NCBI RefSeq assembly: GCF_009709675.1
Contig: NZ_WMLB01000031.1
Coordinates: forward strand, 1 to 64,000
Reading direction: 5' to 3'
Length of the DNA: 64,000 nt
Origin: Agromyces bracchium
GTDB lineage: Bacteria > Actinomycetota > Actinomycetes > Actinomycetales > Microbacteriaceae
Positions within the stretch are counted from its first letter, which is position 1; each line of letters opens with the position of its first letter. The translations under genes were made by a program, and so were the position numbers. The notes beneath the pieces are model-generated. The model made no database searches, had not been told where the DNA came from, and saw only the letters and a list, made by a program, of their open reading frames with translations. Shown in pieces: positions 8,086-16,502 of this stretch.

Positions 8086-9048
8086 CTACCCCCAGGTCCG
8101 TGCGCTCCGCGCCGCCCAGTACGCCTCGGGCTGCTCGGCGAGCGCCGCCAGCGCCGCGAGCACCGCGGCATCCGTCGCCGGGGCCCGCGAGGCGAGGTTC
8201 GCGTCGAGCTGCTCGGGCGTCATCGCCCCGGAGAGCACGACGTCGGCCCACGGCTGGGCGCGCGCGGTGCCGATCGCGAGCGCGTCGAGGCCCTGCCCGT
8301 CGGCGGCGGCGAGCGCGGCGGCATCCGTCTCGTCGCCTGCCGGCGTCAACCGCCCGTTCGCGACCGCCTCCTTCACGACGACGAACCATCCGGCGTCGTG
8401 GGCGCGCGCGAGCGCGGGGCCGGCCGAGGGCTCGAGCAGGTTCCAGGTCGCCTGCACGGTGCCGAACGGCGAGTCGGGCAGGGTTCGGGCGGCGTCGAGC
8501 GCGTCGGCCTGGTGCGGTCCGCTCGTCGAGATGCCGACGGCGACGCCGGATGCCGCGAGCTCGCGCAGCCGGTCGAGGAGCGCCTCATCGGCGAGCGCGG
8601 GGCTCTCCGGGGTCAGCGAGTGCACGAGGTAGCGGTCGGGCGGCCCGCCGAGCGCGGCGAGCGTCTCGGGCCACTGCCGCTCGAGCATGGCGAGCGAGTG
8701 CTCCTTGCGCTCGTGCACGTCGGCGTCCATGCGCCAGTCGCCGACGTAGGCATAGCCCCACTTCGACTCGATCGCGAGGTCGGCGCGACGCTCGGGGTGC
8801 GCGGCGAGCCATGACCCGAGGAACTCCTCGGCCCGCCCGTACGACCGGGCGGCGTCGATGAAGCGGATGCCGCGTTCCCACGCCGCGTCGAGCATCGCGT
8901 GCGCCCGGCTCCGCATCGCGTCGACGCTGCGGTCGTCGCCGAGCGACGCGTCGCGGCCGGCGGTGATGTACGCGGGGCGGCCGAGGGCGGCGAGGCCCAG
9001 GCCGAGCGGGGCGAGCCGGGGTGTCCCGGATTTCGGCGATGCCTGCAC
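8086..9048 (-). CDS. Aldo/keto reductase family protein
   Basis: A 320-residue NAD(P)H-dependent oxidoreductase fold. The family pattern is visible: FIDAARSYGRAEEFLG (catalytic Asp and Tyr), then a Lys in IESKWGYAY, a His in YLVHSLTPES, and SGAMTPEQLDANL near the C-terminus, the usual cofactor segment of the aldo/keto reductase barrel. The GTG start at 9048 lacks a clear ribosome site, so the start may be a little downstream. It is a single gene, divergent from the TetR-like regulator, which could control it. Substrate unknown. Confidence 0.85.
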   Translation of the reverse strand: MQASPKSGTPRLAPLGLGLAALGRPAYITAGRDASLGDDRSVDAMRSRAHAMLDAAWERGIRFIDAARSYGRAEEFLGSWLAAHPERRADLAIESKWGYAYVGDWRMDADVHERKEHSLAMLERQWPETLAALGGPPDRYLVHSLTPESPALADEALLDRLRELAASGVAVGISTSGPHQADALDAARTLPDSPFGTVQATWNLLEPSAGPALARAHDAGWFVVVKEAVANGRLTPAGDETDAAALAAADGQGLDALAIGTARAQPWADVVLSGAMTPEQLDANLASRAPATDAAVLAALAALAEQPEAYWAARSARTWG

Positions 9049-9136
9049 GCTGCGTGAGCCTACGCGCCACCGCCGACGCGCGCATCGGCGGAGTACGCTC
9101 GTCGAGGGTCGGACGAGACGGAAGCGGAGGCCGCGC

Positions 9137-9817
9137 GTGAGCCGAGGGAGCGAGCAGCGTCAGGTGACCCTCGACCGGCTGACGCGCGCGGCGCGCGTCG
9201 CGCTCGGGTCGGGGCGGACGCTGGACGACCGGCTGATCGCCGACATCTGCGAGCAGAACGGCGTGGACCCCAAGGCGTTCCGCCGGTTCTTCGCCACCGA
9301 CGACGAGCTGCTCGACGCCGTGAACGAGCAGCTCGTGCACGATTGCGTGAGCCGGCTGCGGTCGGCGGTCGACGCGTTCGACGCGATCCACCTCGTCGAG
9401 TCGGAGGACGAGGGCGAGGTCGGCGAGGCCGCCGACACGACCACTCCCCTCGAGATCGCGGCACGCATGCTCGCCGACTCGTGGCCGCTGGATCGCGGCG
9501 GACTGATCATCCGCGCCCAGCGCCGGCTGCGCGCGCTGACCTCGCAGGCCGGCGGCGGCGACGCCGCGGCGGCGGCCGAGCGGTCGTTCGTCGAACGCCT
9601 GGTGCCCGTGTTCGAGGACCTCATGGCCAAGCTCGACCGGCGCTTCACGTGGTCGCCGACGCTCGCCGTGCGCGTCGTCGTCGACACGTACGAGCGGTCC
9701 TTCGAGAGCTGGTTGCTCATGGGCAACCGCGAGGAGGACTTCGACGCGTCCCCCTACGCGACGCGCACGCTGCCCGTGCTGCTCAGGGGAACGAGCGAAC
9801 CGCTGCCGACGGCCTGA
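9137..9817 (+). CDS. TetR-like transcriptional regulator (divergent)
   Basis: A 226-residue all-helical protein. Residues 1-60 resemble a TetR helix-turn-helix (DRLIADICEQNGVDPKAFRRFFATDDELLDAVNEQLVHDC), and the rest a helical ligand domain. The GTG at 9137 is supported by GGAGG six bases upstream; the longer open frame from 8858 runs through the divergent reductase gene. It sits 88 bp from the aldo/keto reductase start on the opposite strand. The DNA-binding part is less canonical than in the other TetR gene of the window. Confidence 0.65.
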   Translation: MSRGSEQRQVTLDRLTRAARVALGSGRTLDDRLIADICEQNGVDPKAFRRFFATDDELLDAVNEQLVHDCVSRLRSAVDAFDAIHLVESEDEGEVGEAADTTTPLEIAARMLADSWPLDRGGLIIRAQRRLRALTSQAGGGDAAAAAERSFVERLVPVFEDLMAKLDRRFTWSPTLAVRVVVDTYERSFESWLLMGNREEDFDASPYATRTLPVLLRGTSEPLPTA

Positions 9818-9928
9818 GCGCGACGCGCGCGGGCGCGAGCGTACGCGACGAGCGAAACGCCTGCTGCGGGGTGGCGGTCCTCCGCCCGATCTGGAATCGT
9901 GGCCGACTCGCGATCAGAGGAGGACGAC

Positions 9929-10216
9929 ATGCTCACACTGACCGACACCGCGGCGACCGTCGTGAAGGAGATCGTCGCCGGCAACGGCGCCCCCGAGGGA
10001 TCGGGATTGCGCATCGAGGCCGAGGACCAGGACGCCACCCAGTTCGGCGTCTCGATCACGCCCGCCCCGGAATCGGGCGACGCCGTGGTCGAGCAGTCGG
10101 GCGCCCGCGTCTACCTCGGCGAGCGCGCGACCATCGCGCTCGACGACAAGACGCTCGACGCCAGCGTCGCCGAGGACGGACGGGTGTCCTTCGACATCCT
10201 GCCGCAGGCGCTCTGA
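9929..10216 (+). CDS. HesB/IscA-like (A-type Fe-S carrier fold) protein without cysteines
   Basis: A 95-residue protein starting MLTLTDTAATVVKEIV, the typical start of A-type iron-sulfur carrier proteins, followed by GLRIEAEDQ and GVSITPAPESGD as in the family. It contains no cysteine at all, whereas IscA/ErpA/SufA use a C-x(n)-C-G-C set to hold iron or a cluster. The ATG at 9929 follows AGAGGAGG. It may be a structural relative with a different job. It stands alone between the TetR-like gene and a terminator hairpin. Confidence 0.75.
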   Translation: MLTLTDTAATVVKEIVAGNGAPEGSGLRIEAEDQDATQFGVSITPAPESGDAVVEQSGARVYLGERATIALDDKTLDASVAEDGRVSFDILPQAL

Positions 10217-10221
10217 CGGCT

Positions 10222-10247
10222 CCCTCGCGCCGCGTGCGGCGCGAGGG
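10222..10247. terminator. Hairpin between convergent genes
   Basis: Two perfect 12-base arms (10222-10233 and 10236-10247, starting CCCTCGCGCCGC) lie 5 bp after the HesB-like stop and 30 bp from the stop of the convergent MFS gene. There is no U-tract; a bidirectional terminator is likely. Confidence 0.6.
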
Positions 10248-10277
10248 GCGACGGGTCGGCCCGCCGGCTCCGCGTCG

Positions 10278-11669
10278 CTAGGACGGCGTGCGCGTCCGCG
10301 ACCCCTCCGATCGGAGGAGCGCGACGGCCACGATGGTGCCCACGACGCCGAGCACCGCGTCGACGCGGAACGCGTTCCGGATGCCGACCGTGAAGGCGGA
10401 CGCGGCGAGCACGATCGCGGTGTTCACGCCCAGGCCGAGCGAGCCGCCCGCGACGTTGCCCATGTAGACGATGCCGCCGGCGAGGCTCGAGTCCTCCGGC
10501 CGCACGGCCGTGACGGCCGCCGTCGTCACCGCCGAGAAGTAGAGCCCTACGCCGATGCCGCACAGCACGAGCCCCGGGACGAGCGGCAGGTATCCCGTCC
10601 CGATGACGAGGGCGATCACGAGCACGCCGGCCGTGAGGCAGGCCGCGCCGATCCCGACGACGAGCCGGCTCCCGATGCGGTGGTACAGCGGCCCGGCCGC
10701 GAATGAGACCGTCGCGAAGGTGAGCATCATGGGCAGGAGGCCCGCGCCCGCGGCGAAGGCGCTCCATCCGAGTTCCTTCTCGAGGTACTGCGGCACGTAG
10801 ACGAGCACGCCGAAGAACACCGACCCGAGGAGCAGGATCGAGATCAGTGCGCCGCTGAACTGGCGGCTGGCCACCACGCGGCGCGGCACGAGCGCATCGT
10901 CGCCCTGCCGGCGCTGGATGAGCACGAAGACGGGCAGCAGCAGTACGCCGAGCGCGATCATCCCGAGCACCCACGGCGACGCGAAGGTGTTCGCGCTGCC
11001 GACGTCGAGGGCGACGAGCACGAGCACCACCGCGGCCGACAGGCTCGCGATGCCCGCGTAGTCGACGCGGATGCCGCTCCCGCGCTTGGACTCGGGCACG
11101 TTCCGGAGCACGACCAGTACCGCGAGCAGCGCCACGGGAACGTTGACGAAGAAGATCCACCGCCAGCCGAGGGTGTCGGTGAGGATGCCGCCGAGCAGGG
11201 GCCCGATCGAGTTGCCGAGCCCCGCGACGCCGATGATCAGGCCGCCCGCGAGCCCGCTGCGCGACTTCGGGATGATGTCGTAGACCATGCCGAGCACCGA
11301 CGGCCACATCATCGCGCCGCCGATGCCCATGAGCGCGCGGGCGGCGATGAGCAGGCCGATGTTCGGCGCGAACCCGCCGAGCAGTGAGAACGCGCCGAAG
11401 ATCAGCGCGCCGATCACGAAGATGCGCCGCCGGCCGAAGAGGTCGGCGAGCCGGCCGCCCGTGACGATGAGCACGCCGAAGACGACGGTGTAGCCGTTGA
11501 TGACCCATTGCGCCCGGTTGAGGGTCGTGTCGAGGTCGTGCTCGATGCTCGGCACCGCGACGGTCAGCGCCGTGAAGTCGTTCGCGACGACGAGGATGCC
11601 GAGCGACAGGGCGACGAGCGTGATGATCGCGCTCCGGTCGAGCCGGTCGGTCGTGCTCGGTTCGGCCAT
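10278..11669 (-). CDS. MFS drug exporter, EmrB/QacA (DHA2-like) family
   Basis: A 463-residue polytopic membrane protein with at least twelve hydrophobic helices. It shows the DHA motifs: WVINGYTVVFGVLIVTGGRLADLFGRRRIF (motif A after helix 2) and GPLLGGILTDTLGWRWIFFVNVPVALLAV (motif C region with the WRWIFFVNVP signature). It would export drugs or metabolites using the proton gradient. The ATG at 11669 follows GGGAGGG. It lies 22 bp after an alpha/beta hydrolase gene and probably shares its transcript; a second exporter of the same family precedes that gene. Confidence 0.92.
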   Translation of the reverse strand: MAEPSTTDRLDRSAIITLVALSLGILVVANDFTALTVAVPSIEHDLDTTLNRAQWVINGYTVVFGVLIVTGGRLADLFGRRRIFVIGALIFGAFSLLGGFAPNIGLLIAARALMGIGGAMMWPSVLGMVYDIIPKSRSGLAGGLIIGVAGLGNSIGPLLGGILTDTLGWRWIFFVNVPVALLAVLVVLRNVPESKRGSGIRVDYAGIASLSAAVVLVLVALDVGSANTFASPWVLGMIALGVLLLPVFVLIQRRQGDDALVPRRVVASRQFSGALISILLLGSVFFGVLVYVPQYLEKELGWSAFAAGAGLLPMMLTFATVSFAAGPLYHRIGSRLVVGIGAACLTAGVLVIALVIGTGYLPLVPGLVLCGIGVGLYFSAVTTAAVTAVRPEDSSLAGGIVYMGNVAGGSLGLGVNTAIVLAASAFTVGIRNAFRVDAVLGVVGTIVAVALLRSEGSRTRTPS

Positions 11670-11691
11670 GATCCCTCCCGGGCGAGCCCGC

Positions 11692-12600
11692 TCAGTCGTC
11701 CTTCGCCGACGGATGGTGCACGCCGCGGTGGATCTCGACGACCCGGGCGCCTCCGGTCCAGGTCGGGTCGTCGAGGATCGACAGGTCGTCCATGAACCGC
11801 CGGATGAGGTGCGCGAGCGCGCGGGCGTGGCTGAAGTTGATCGCGTGCGCGGCGCCCTCGATCGTGACGGCGAGCACGTGGTTGTCGACCTGCCCCGCGA
11901 CCTCCTGCACGCGCGCGGGTCCGGGCATCAGCGGGTCGCGGTCGCCGAGGACGACGAGCGTCGGCAGCTCGAGCTCGAGCAGGCGCTGGAGCGACGGGTA
12001 CTGCGTGAGCGCCCGGAACAGCTTCAGAGTGCTCGGCACCCCGAACCGCGCGTAGTCGGGCACGGCGACGCGTGCCATCCGGGGCGGCTCGCGAGTGCCG
12101 TCCTGGGCGAGCTGCCGGATCGCCCGCGACAACGGCCGGTTGAACACACCGCCGGCGGGCGAGACGAGCACGGCTCGCTCGATGCGGTCCGGGAACCGGT
12201 CGGCGAACTCGAGGATCACCGGGCATCCCATCGAGTTCCCGACGAGCGTCGCCTTCTCGACGCCGCGATCGTCGAGGAAGCGGGCGGCCGCGGCCGCGAG
12301 GTCGGGGATGTCGAGACCCTGCGGGTGCCGGCCGCTGCGACCGAAGCCGGGCAGGTCGGGCACGAACGTGTGGAACTCGTCCGCGAGCAGTTCGGCGGTC
12401 GGCAGGAGGTACCGGCCCGACATGCCGAACCCGTGGACGTGCATCATCACGCGGGCGTCCTTCGGCGGGTTCGGCGACTCCCGGTAGAACACGTCGACGC
12501 CGTCGACGACCGTCCAGCGGTCGATCAGTCGCGAGGCCGCGCGTCTCGGAGTCCGCCGTTCGCGCCACCGATCGGCGGCCGCCGCGCTCGTCTTGGCCAT
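11692..12600 (-). CDS. Alpha/beta hydrolase
   Basis: A 302-residue hydrolase of the meta-cleavage-hydrolase/haloperoxidase-like superfamily. The oxyanion HGFGMSG motif is near residue 54, the nucleophile elbow is GNSMG (about residue 120), the acid is probably Asp in LGDRDPLMP, and the catalytic His lies in EGAAHAINFSH. The ATG at 12600 follows GAGGGGGTG. It is flanked on the same strand by two MFS exporters (88 bp upstream, 22 bp downstream), suggesting an esterase or lactonase linked to handling of a small toxic molecule. Substrate unknown. Confidence 0.88.
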   Translation of the reverse strand: MAKTSAAAADRWRERRTPRRAASRLIDRWTVVDGVDVFYRESPNPPKDARVMMHVHGFGMSGRYLLPTAELLADEFHTFVPDLPGFGRSGRHPQGLDIPDLAAAAARFLDDRGVEKATLVGNSMGCPVILEFADRFPDRIERAVLVSPAGGVFNRPLSRAIRQLAQDGTREPPRMARVAVPDYARFGVPSTLKLFRALTQYPSLQRLLELELPTLVVLGDRDPLMPGPARVQEVAGQVDNHVLAVTIEGAAHAINFSHARALAHLIRRFMDDLSILDDPTWTGGARVVEIHRGVHHPSAKDD

Positions 12601-12688
12601 CGACGCACCCCCTCGTCGGGCCCATCAGACCACGAACGCCCGCTCGGCCGGCGGGACCTCCGACCCGCGGCGCGGATCGGGGGCGTCG

Positions 12689-14140
12689 TCAGTTCGCCCG
12701 CGCGGGCGCCTCCTGCTCGGCGGGTCGGTGCTCGATGTCGTCGACGTGCGCGCGCGGCATCGCGACCGCGCCGGCGATCGTGGCGACGGCGGCGATCACG
12801 ACCCCGATGAACACGGCAGCGGATGCCGCCTGGATCGCCGCACCCGAATGCGCCCCGAGCCCCGACTCGCCGATCACGCCGTTGGCGACGGCGCCGAAGA
12901 TCGCGACGCCGACGGCGCTGCCCATCGAGCGGAGGAACATGTTCGCGCCGGTCACGACGCCGCGTTCCGACCACGGCACCGACGACTGCGCGGCGATGAG
13001 GGTGGGCGAGGCGACGAGACCGAGACCCAGGCCGACGACGAAGCACGCGAGCGCGGTCGTCACCGGGTTCGGCACGAGCGTCGCCGCGACGAGGCCCACC
13101 GTGCCGATCACGGCGATGCCGAGGCCGAGGAACGCGGTGTTCCGGAACCCGATCCGCAGGTACAGCCGGCCCGACTGCGACGCCGAGATCGGCCACCCGA
13201 GCGTGAGCGCGGCGACCGCGAGCCCCGAGACGAGCGGGGTCGCGCCCGCCGACACCTCGAGGAAGGTCGGCACGTACGAGGTCAGCCCGATGAGCACGGC
13301 GCCGACGCCGAGCGAGATGAGCGAGGTGGTCACGATCAGCCGTCTCGAGAACAGCCACAGCGGCAGCACGGGTTCGGCCGCACGTCGCTCGATGAGCACG
13401 AACGCCACGATGAGGAGGGCAGCCAGGGCGAACGCCCCGATGCTCTGCCACGAGGTCCATGCCCAGGCTTGGCCGCCCTCGAGCACCGCGAGGATGAGCA
13501 GCGTCAGCCCGACGGTGAGCACGCTCGCCCCGGCGAGGTCGATGCGGTGCTTCTTGCGCTCGACCGTCTCGTGGTAGCTGCGGATCAGCATCCACGCGGC
13601 GATGAGGCTCAGCGGGATGTTGACGAAGAAGATCCACCGCCACGAGAGGAACTCCGCGAACAGACCGCCGAGCGTCGGTCCGATGACGGATGACGCGGCC
13701 CACACGCTCGCGATGTACCCCTGCACGCGCGCGCGTTCCCGCACGGAGTAGATGTCGCCCGTGATGGTGATCGAGACCGGCAGCACGGCGCCCGCGCCGA
13801 GGCCCTGGATCGCGCGGAAGACGATGAGCGAGGTCATGTCCCACGCGAAGCCGGCGAGGATCGACCCGACGAGGAACGCGCCGATGCCGACGAGCATGAT
13901 CGGCTTGCGGCCGATCGTGTCGGCGAGCTTGGAGTAGACGGGCACCGACACCGCCTGCGCGAGCAGGTAGATCGAGAACAGCCACGGGAACTGCGCGAAG
14001 CCGCCGATGTCGGCCACGATCGACGGCACCGCCGTCGCGAGGATCGTCGCCTCGATCGCGACGAGCCCGGTGCACAGCATGAGCGCGGCCAGCACCGGCC
14101 CGCGCTCTGAACGCAATCCCACGGCGGTCTGCTCGGTCAC
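12689..14140 (-). CDS. MFS drug exporter, EmrB/QacA (DHA2-like) family
   Basis: A 483-residue polytopic exporter with about 12-14 hydrophobic helices. Motif A appears as FSIYLLAQAVSVPVYSKLADTIGRKPI and motif C as GPTLGGLFAEFLSWRWIFFVNIPLSLIAA. The GTG at 14140 is supported by GGAGAGCGC. It is first in a probable three-gene group with the hydrolase and the second exporter. The C-terminal 20 residues (VDDIEHRPAEQEAPARAN) are polar and cytoplasmic. The transported compound cannot be read from the sequence. Confidence 0.92.
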   Translation of the reverse strand: MTEQTAVGLRSERGPVLAALMLCTGLVAIEATILATAVPSIVADIGGFAQFPWLFSIYLLAQAVSVPVYSKLADTIGRKPIMLVGIGAFLVGSILAGFAWDMTSLIVFRAIQGLGAGAVLPVSITITGDIYSVRERARVQGYIASVWAASSVIGPTLGGLFAEFLSWRWIFFVNIPLSLIAAWMLIRSYHETVERKKHRIDLAGASVLTVGLTLLILAVLEGGQAWAWTSWQSIGAFALAALLIVAFVLIERRAAEPVLPLWLFSRRLIVTTSLISLGVGAVLIGLTSYVPTFLEVSAGATPLVSGLAVAALTLGWPISASQSGRLYLRIGFRNTAFLGLGIAVIGTVGLVAATLVPNPVTTALACFVVGLGLGLVASPTLIAAQSSVPWSERGVVTGANMFLRSMGSAVGVAIFGAVANGVIGESGLGAHSGAAIQAASAAVFIGVVIAAVATIAGAVAMPRAHVDDIEHRPAEQEAPARAN

Positions 14141-14232
14141 GCGCTCTCCTCACCGGGTCGGTCGAGGTGCGACACGGCCCACTCAGAGCCAACGCGATCG
14201 AGCGCCGTGCATTCCCGCGGACGGCGGCGGCG

Positions 14233-16272
14233 TCAGTCCCGCATGCGGACGAGGATGCCGCCGGCGTAGCCGATCGCGGCGCCGATCCAGATCAGGGGCA
14301 GCCCGATGTCGAGGGCCGACAGCGCCATCCCCGGCGTGACAGCGAGGAAGACGAGGTAACCGGCCGCGAGGAGCACGACGAGCACAGCCATCTTGCGGGT
14401 CAGGCCGCCCTCCTTGCCTGCGACGCCGAGCAGCATCATCACCCCGAGCGCCACGAGCAGGATCCGCAGGGGGCCTTCGACGAAAGCCGCCTGGAGACCG
14501 CTCGCCTGCGATATCGCGAAGGCGATCTCGAGCGGGTTCACGGAGGGCACGGAGATCGAGACGAACCACGGCAGCAGCAGCGCCCCGACGATGACGAGGA
14601 GCGACCCGAGGACGATCAGCCATCTCCCGACGGCCGGACGGTGGTTCGGCCTCGTCTGCGCGATCTCCACGCTCGCGTCGAGATCCTGGCTCCCGTCGGA
14701 GGCGGTGACGTGGAGTCGGCGTGTGCCCTGCTGGCCGGCGGGAGGCCGCGGGCTCGAGAACGAGACCCTCGAGTACCCGATCGCGCCGGGCGCGACCACC
14801 ACGACGGCCGGGGCGAAGGTCGCACGCACCGCGCCGTCGTCGGATCGACCGGAGATCGCCACGTTGAGCGGGCGGACCCCGCGCCGGTTGTCGACCTCGA
14901 CCGTGAACCGGCCCTGCCGGTGGTGACCGAGGTCGAGGCGCTCCGGGTTCGCCCGCAGCTCGGCGGTCGCGATCGCCGCCGCCGAACTCGACAGCTCGAG
15001 TTGCGCCTGCCCCGAGACATCCGTCGTGCCGTCGCTCGCGACCACGGTGAAGGGGTGCGTCGCCTGCGAACCCGGAGGCGGCGGGTCGGCCCGGACCAGG
15101 CCCCTCGCCTGCGTGATCTTCCCCGGGGCCGCGACGAATTGCGCCGGGACGAACGCGAACGAGAGCCGCTGCTCGGGGTCGACTCCCGTGAGGCTGACCA
15201 TGACGCCCGAGTGCCCGCCGCGGTTGTCGATGAGCACGTCGAACTCGGCGTCGTGCGCGTCCTCGAGGCGGATGGCGCTCGGCTTGACCTGCACCGTGAT
15301 CGGCTCGTCGACCGGGGCCGCCGTGGTGCTCTGGACGAGCGTGATCGTCGCCGCGATCGGACCCTCGTCGTCGGTCGCCGCCACGGCGAGCTGCCGGTTC
15401 CGCTGCTGCCCCGGCGGCGGCTGCGGGGCGGTGAAGTCCACGTGCACCTCGGCGGTGGACCCCGGCTGGACCTCGACGGTCGACGCGGAGAACCGGAAGT
15501 CGACCACGTCCTCGGGGTCGTTGCCCGCGAGCGCGAGCGTCTGCGGGTGATTCGCGGACCGGTTGTCGAAGTGGAGCGTGAACGCGCCCTCGCCGACGTC
15601 GTCGAGCCGGATCATCGCCGGGTTCGCGGTGACGCCGACCCGCGGGCCGTACGGCGGCACGTGGACGACGATCCCGACGATCGCGTACCGGCCGGCATCC
15701 TCCTGCGAGCTGATCCGCAGCGACAGCTCGATGCGCTGGGCGACGACCATCGGCCCGGGTCGCATCACGAGTGACAGCTCGACGTCGTCGGAGGCGCCCG
15801 GCATGAGGTGGACCTCGGGGCTCACAAGGTCGATCCAGTCCGGCTGGTCGATGATCCGGACGTCGTAGCCGTCGACGACCTTCGTCGGGTTCTCGATCGC
15901 GAGTTCGACCCTGGCGGCTTCGTCTCGCGTGACCGTGACCTCGGGCGTCGCGACCGTCACCACCGGCGAGCCGGGCGCGGGCGCCGCGGCATCCGTCGTG
16001 CCTTCGTTCCCGGTCGGGCCGGCCCCGCCGCCGTCGCCCGACGGTCCCGGCTGCTCGCCTCCCCCATCGGGAGGCGGCTCGGGCCCGGGCTCCGGCTCGG
16101 GCGTCGTGCCACCGCCGCCTCCGGACGGCGGCGACGGCGTCGCGCCGCCCGACCCGCTTCCGCCGGACGCGGCCGCCTCCTTGTCCCAGCCCAGGTAGGA
16201 GTTGCAGTTCGTGCACCATCGCGCGTCGGGCGCGTTCATCGCACCGCAGTTCCAGCAGCTGCGATCGGCCAT
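14233..16272 (-). CDS. Zinc-ribbon protein with repeated Ig-like domains and C-terminal membrane anchor
   Basis: A 679-residue protein of unknown function. Residues 6-23 form a zinc ribbon (CWNCG...CTNC). A Pro/Gly/Glu-rich linker follows to about 110. Then come about four repeats of a 110-130-residue beta-sandwich-like unit, recognisable by recurring PAMIRLDD / PSAIRLED / PERLDLGH starts and F-x-V-x-x-DNRxG and P-x-PPGQQ segments. The last 125 residues hold four hydrophobic helices. The layout suggests a large folded region tethered to the membrane, with a cytoplasmic zinc ribbon. It is divergent from the acyl-CoA dehydrogenase gene across 230 bp. Confidence 0.7.
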   Translation of the reverse strand: MADRSCWNCGAMNAPDARWCTNCNSYLGWDKEAAASGGSGSGGATPSPPSGGGGGTTPEPEPGPEPPPDGGGEQPGPSGDGGGAGPTGNEGTTDAAAPAPGSPVVTVATPEVTVTRDEAARVELAIENPTKVVDGYDVRIIDQPDWIDLVSPEVHLMPGASDDVELSLVMRPGPMVVAQRIELSLRISSQEDAGRYAIVGIVVHVPPYGPRVGVTANPAMIRLDDVGEGAFTLHFDNRSANHPQTLALAGNDPEDVVDFRFSASTVEVQPGSTAEVHVDFTAPQPPPGQQRNRQLAVAATDDEGPIAATITLVQSTTAAPVDEPITVQVKPSAIRLEDAHDAEFDVLIDNRGGHSGVMVSLTGVDPEQRLSFAFVPAQFVAAPGKITQARGLVRADPPPPGSQATHPFTVVASDGTTDVSGQAQLELSSSAAAIATAELRANPERLDLGHHRQGRFTVEVDNRRGVRPLNVAISGRSDDGAVRATFAPAVVVVAPGAIGYSRVSFSSPRPPAGQQGTRRLHVTASDGSQDLDASVEIAQTRPNHRPAVGRWLIVLGSLLVIVGALLLPWFVSISVPSVNPLEIAFAISQASGLQAAFVEGPLRILLVALGVMMLLGVAGKEGGLTRKMAVLVVLLAAGYLVFLAVTPGMALSALDIGLPLIWIGAAIGYAGGILVRMRD

Positions 16273-16502
16273 CCGGTCCCCCCGCTCACGGCACCGCGAC
16301 GCCGCATCGCAGACGATGCCGTGACACCGATGTTAGGGAACCACGAGCACGCTCGGCCAGTCCCATGCCCCAACAGGCAGGCATCGATGCCCGGCCTCCC
16401 CGACTGCCGGGAGGCACAAGGTCGGCATCGGTTCGGCCGACACGCTTCGTGGATGGCGACAGATTCGGCCCGCACGCGCATACCCGCGCCTACAGTCCGA
16501 AG

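Noticed and set aside
14183-16219. A 678-residue second minus frame over the zinc-ribbon protein.
   Set aside because: Arg/Gly/Pro-rich composition without motifs; the other frame has a zinc ribbon and clear helices.
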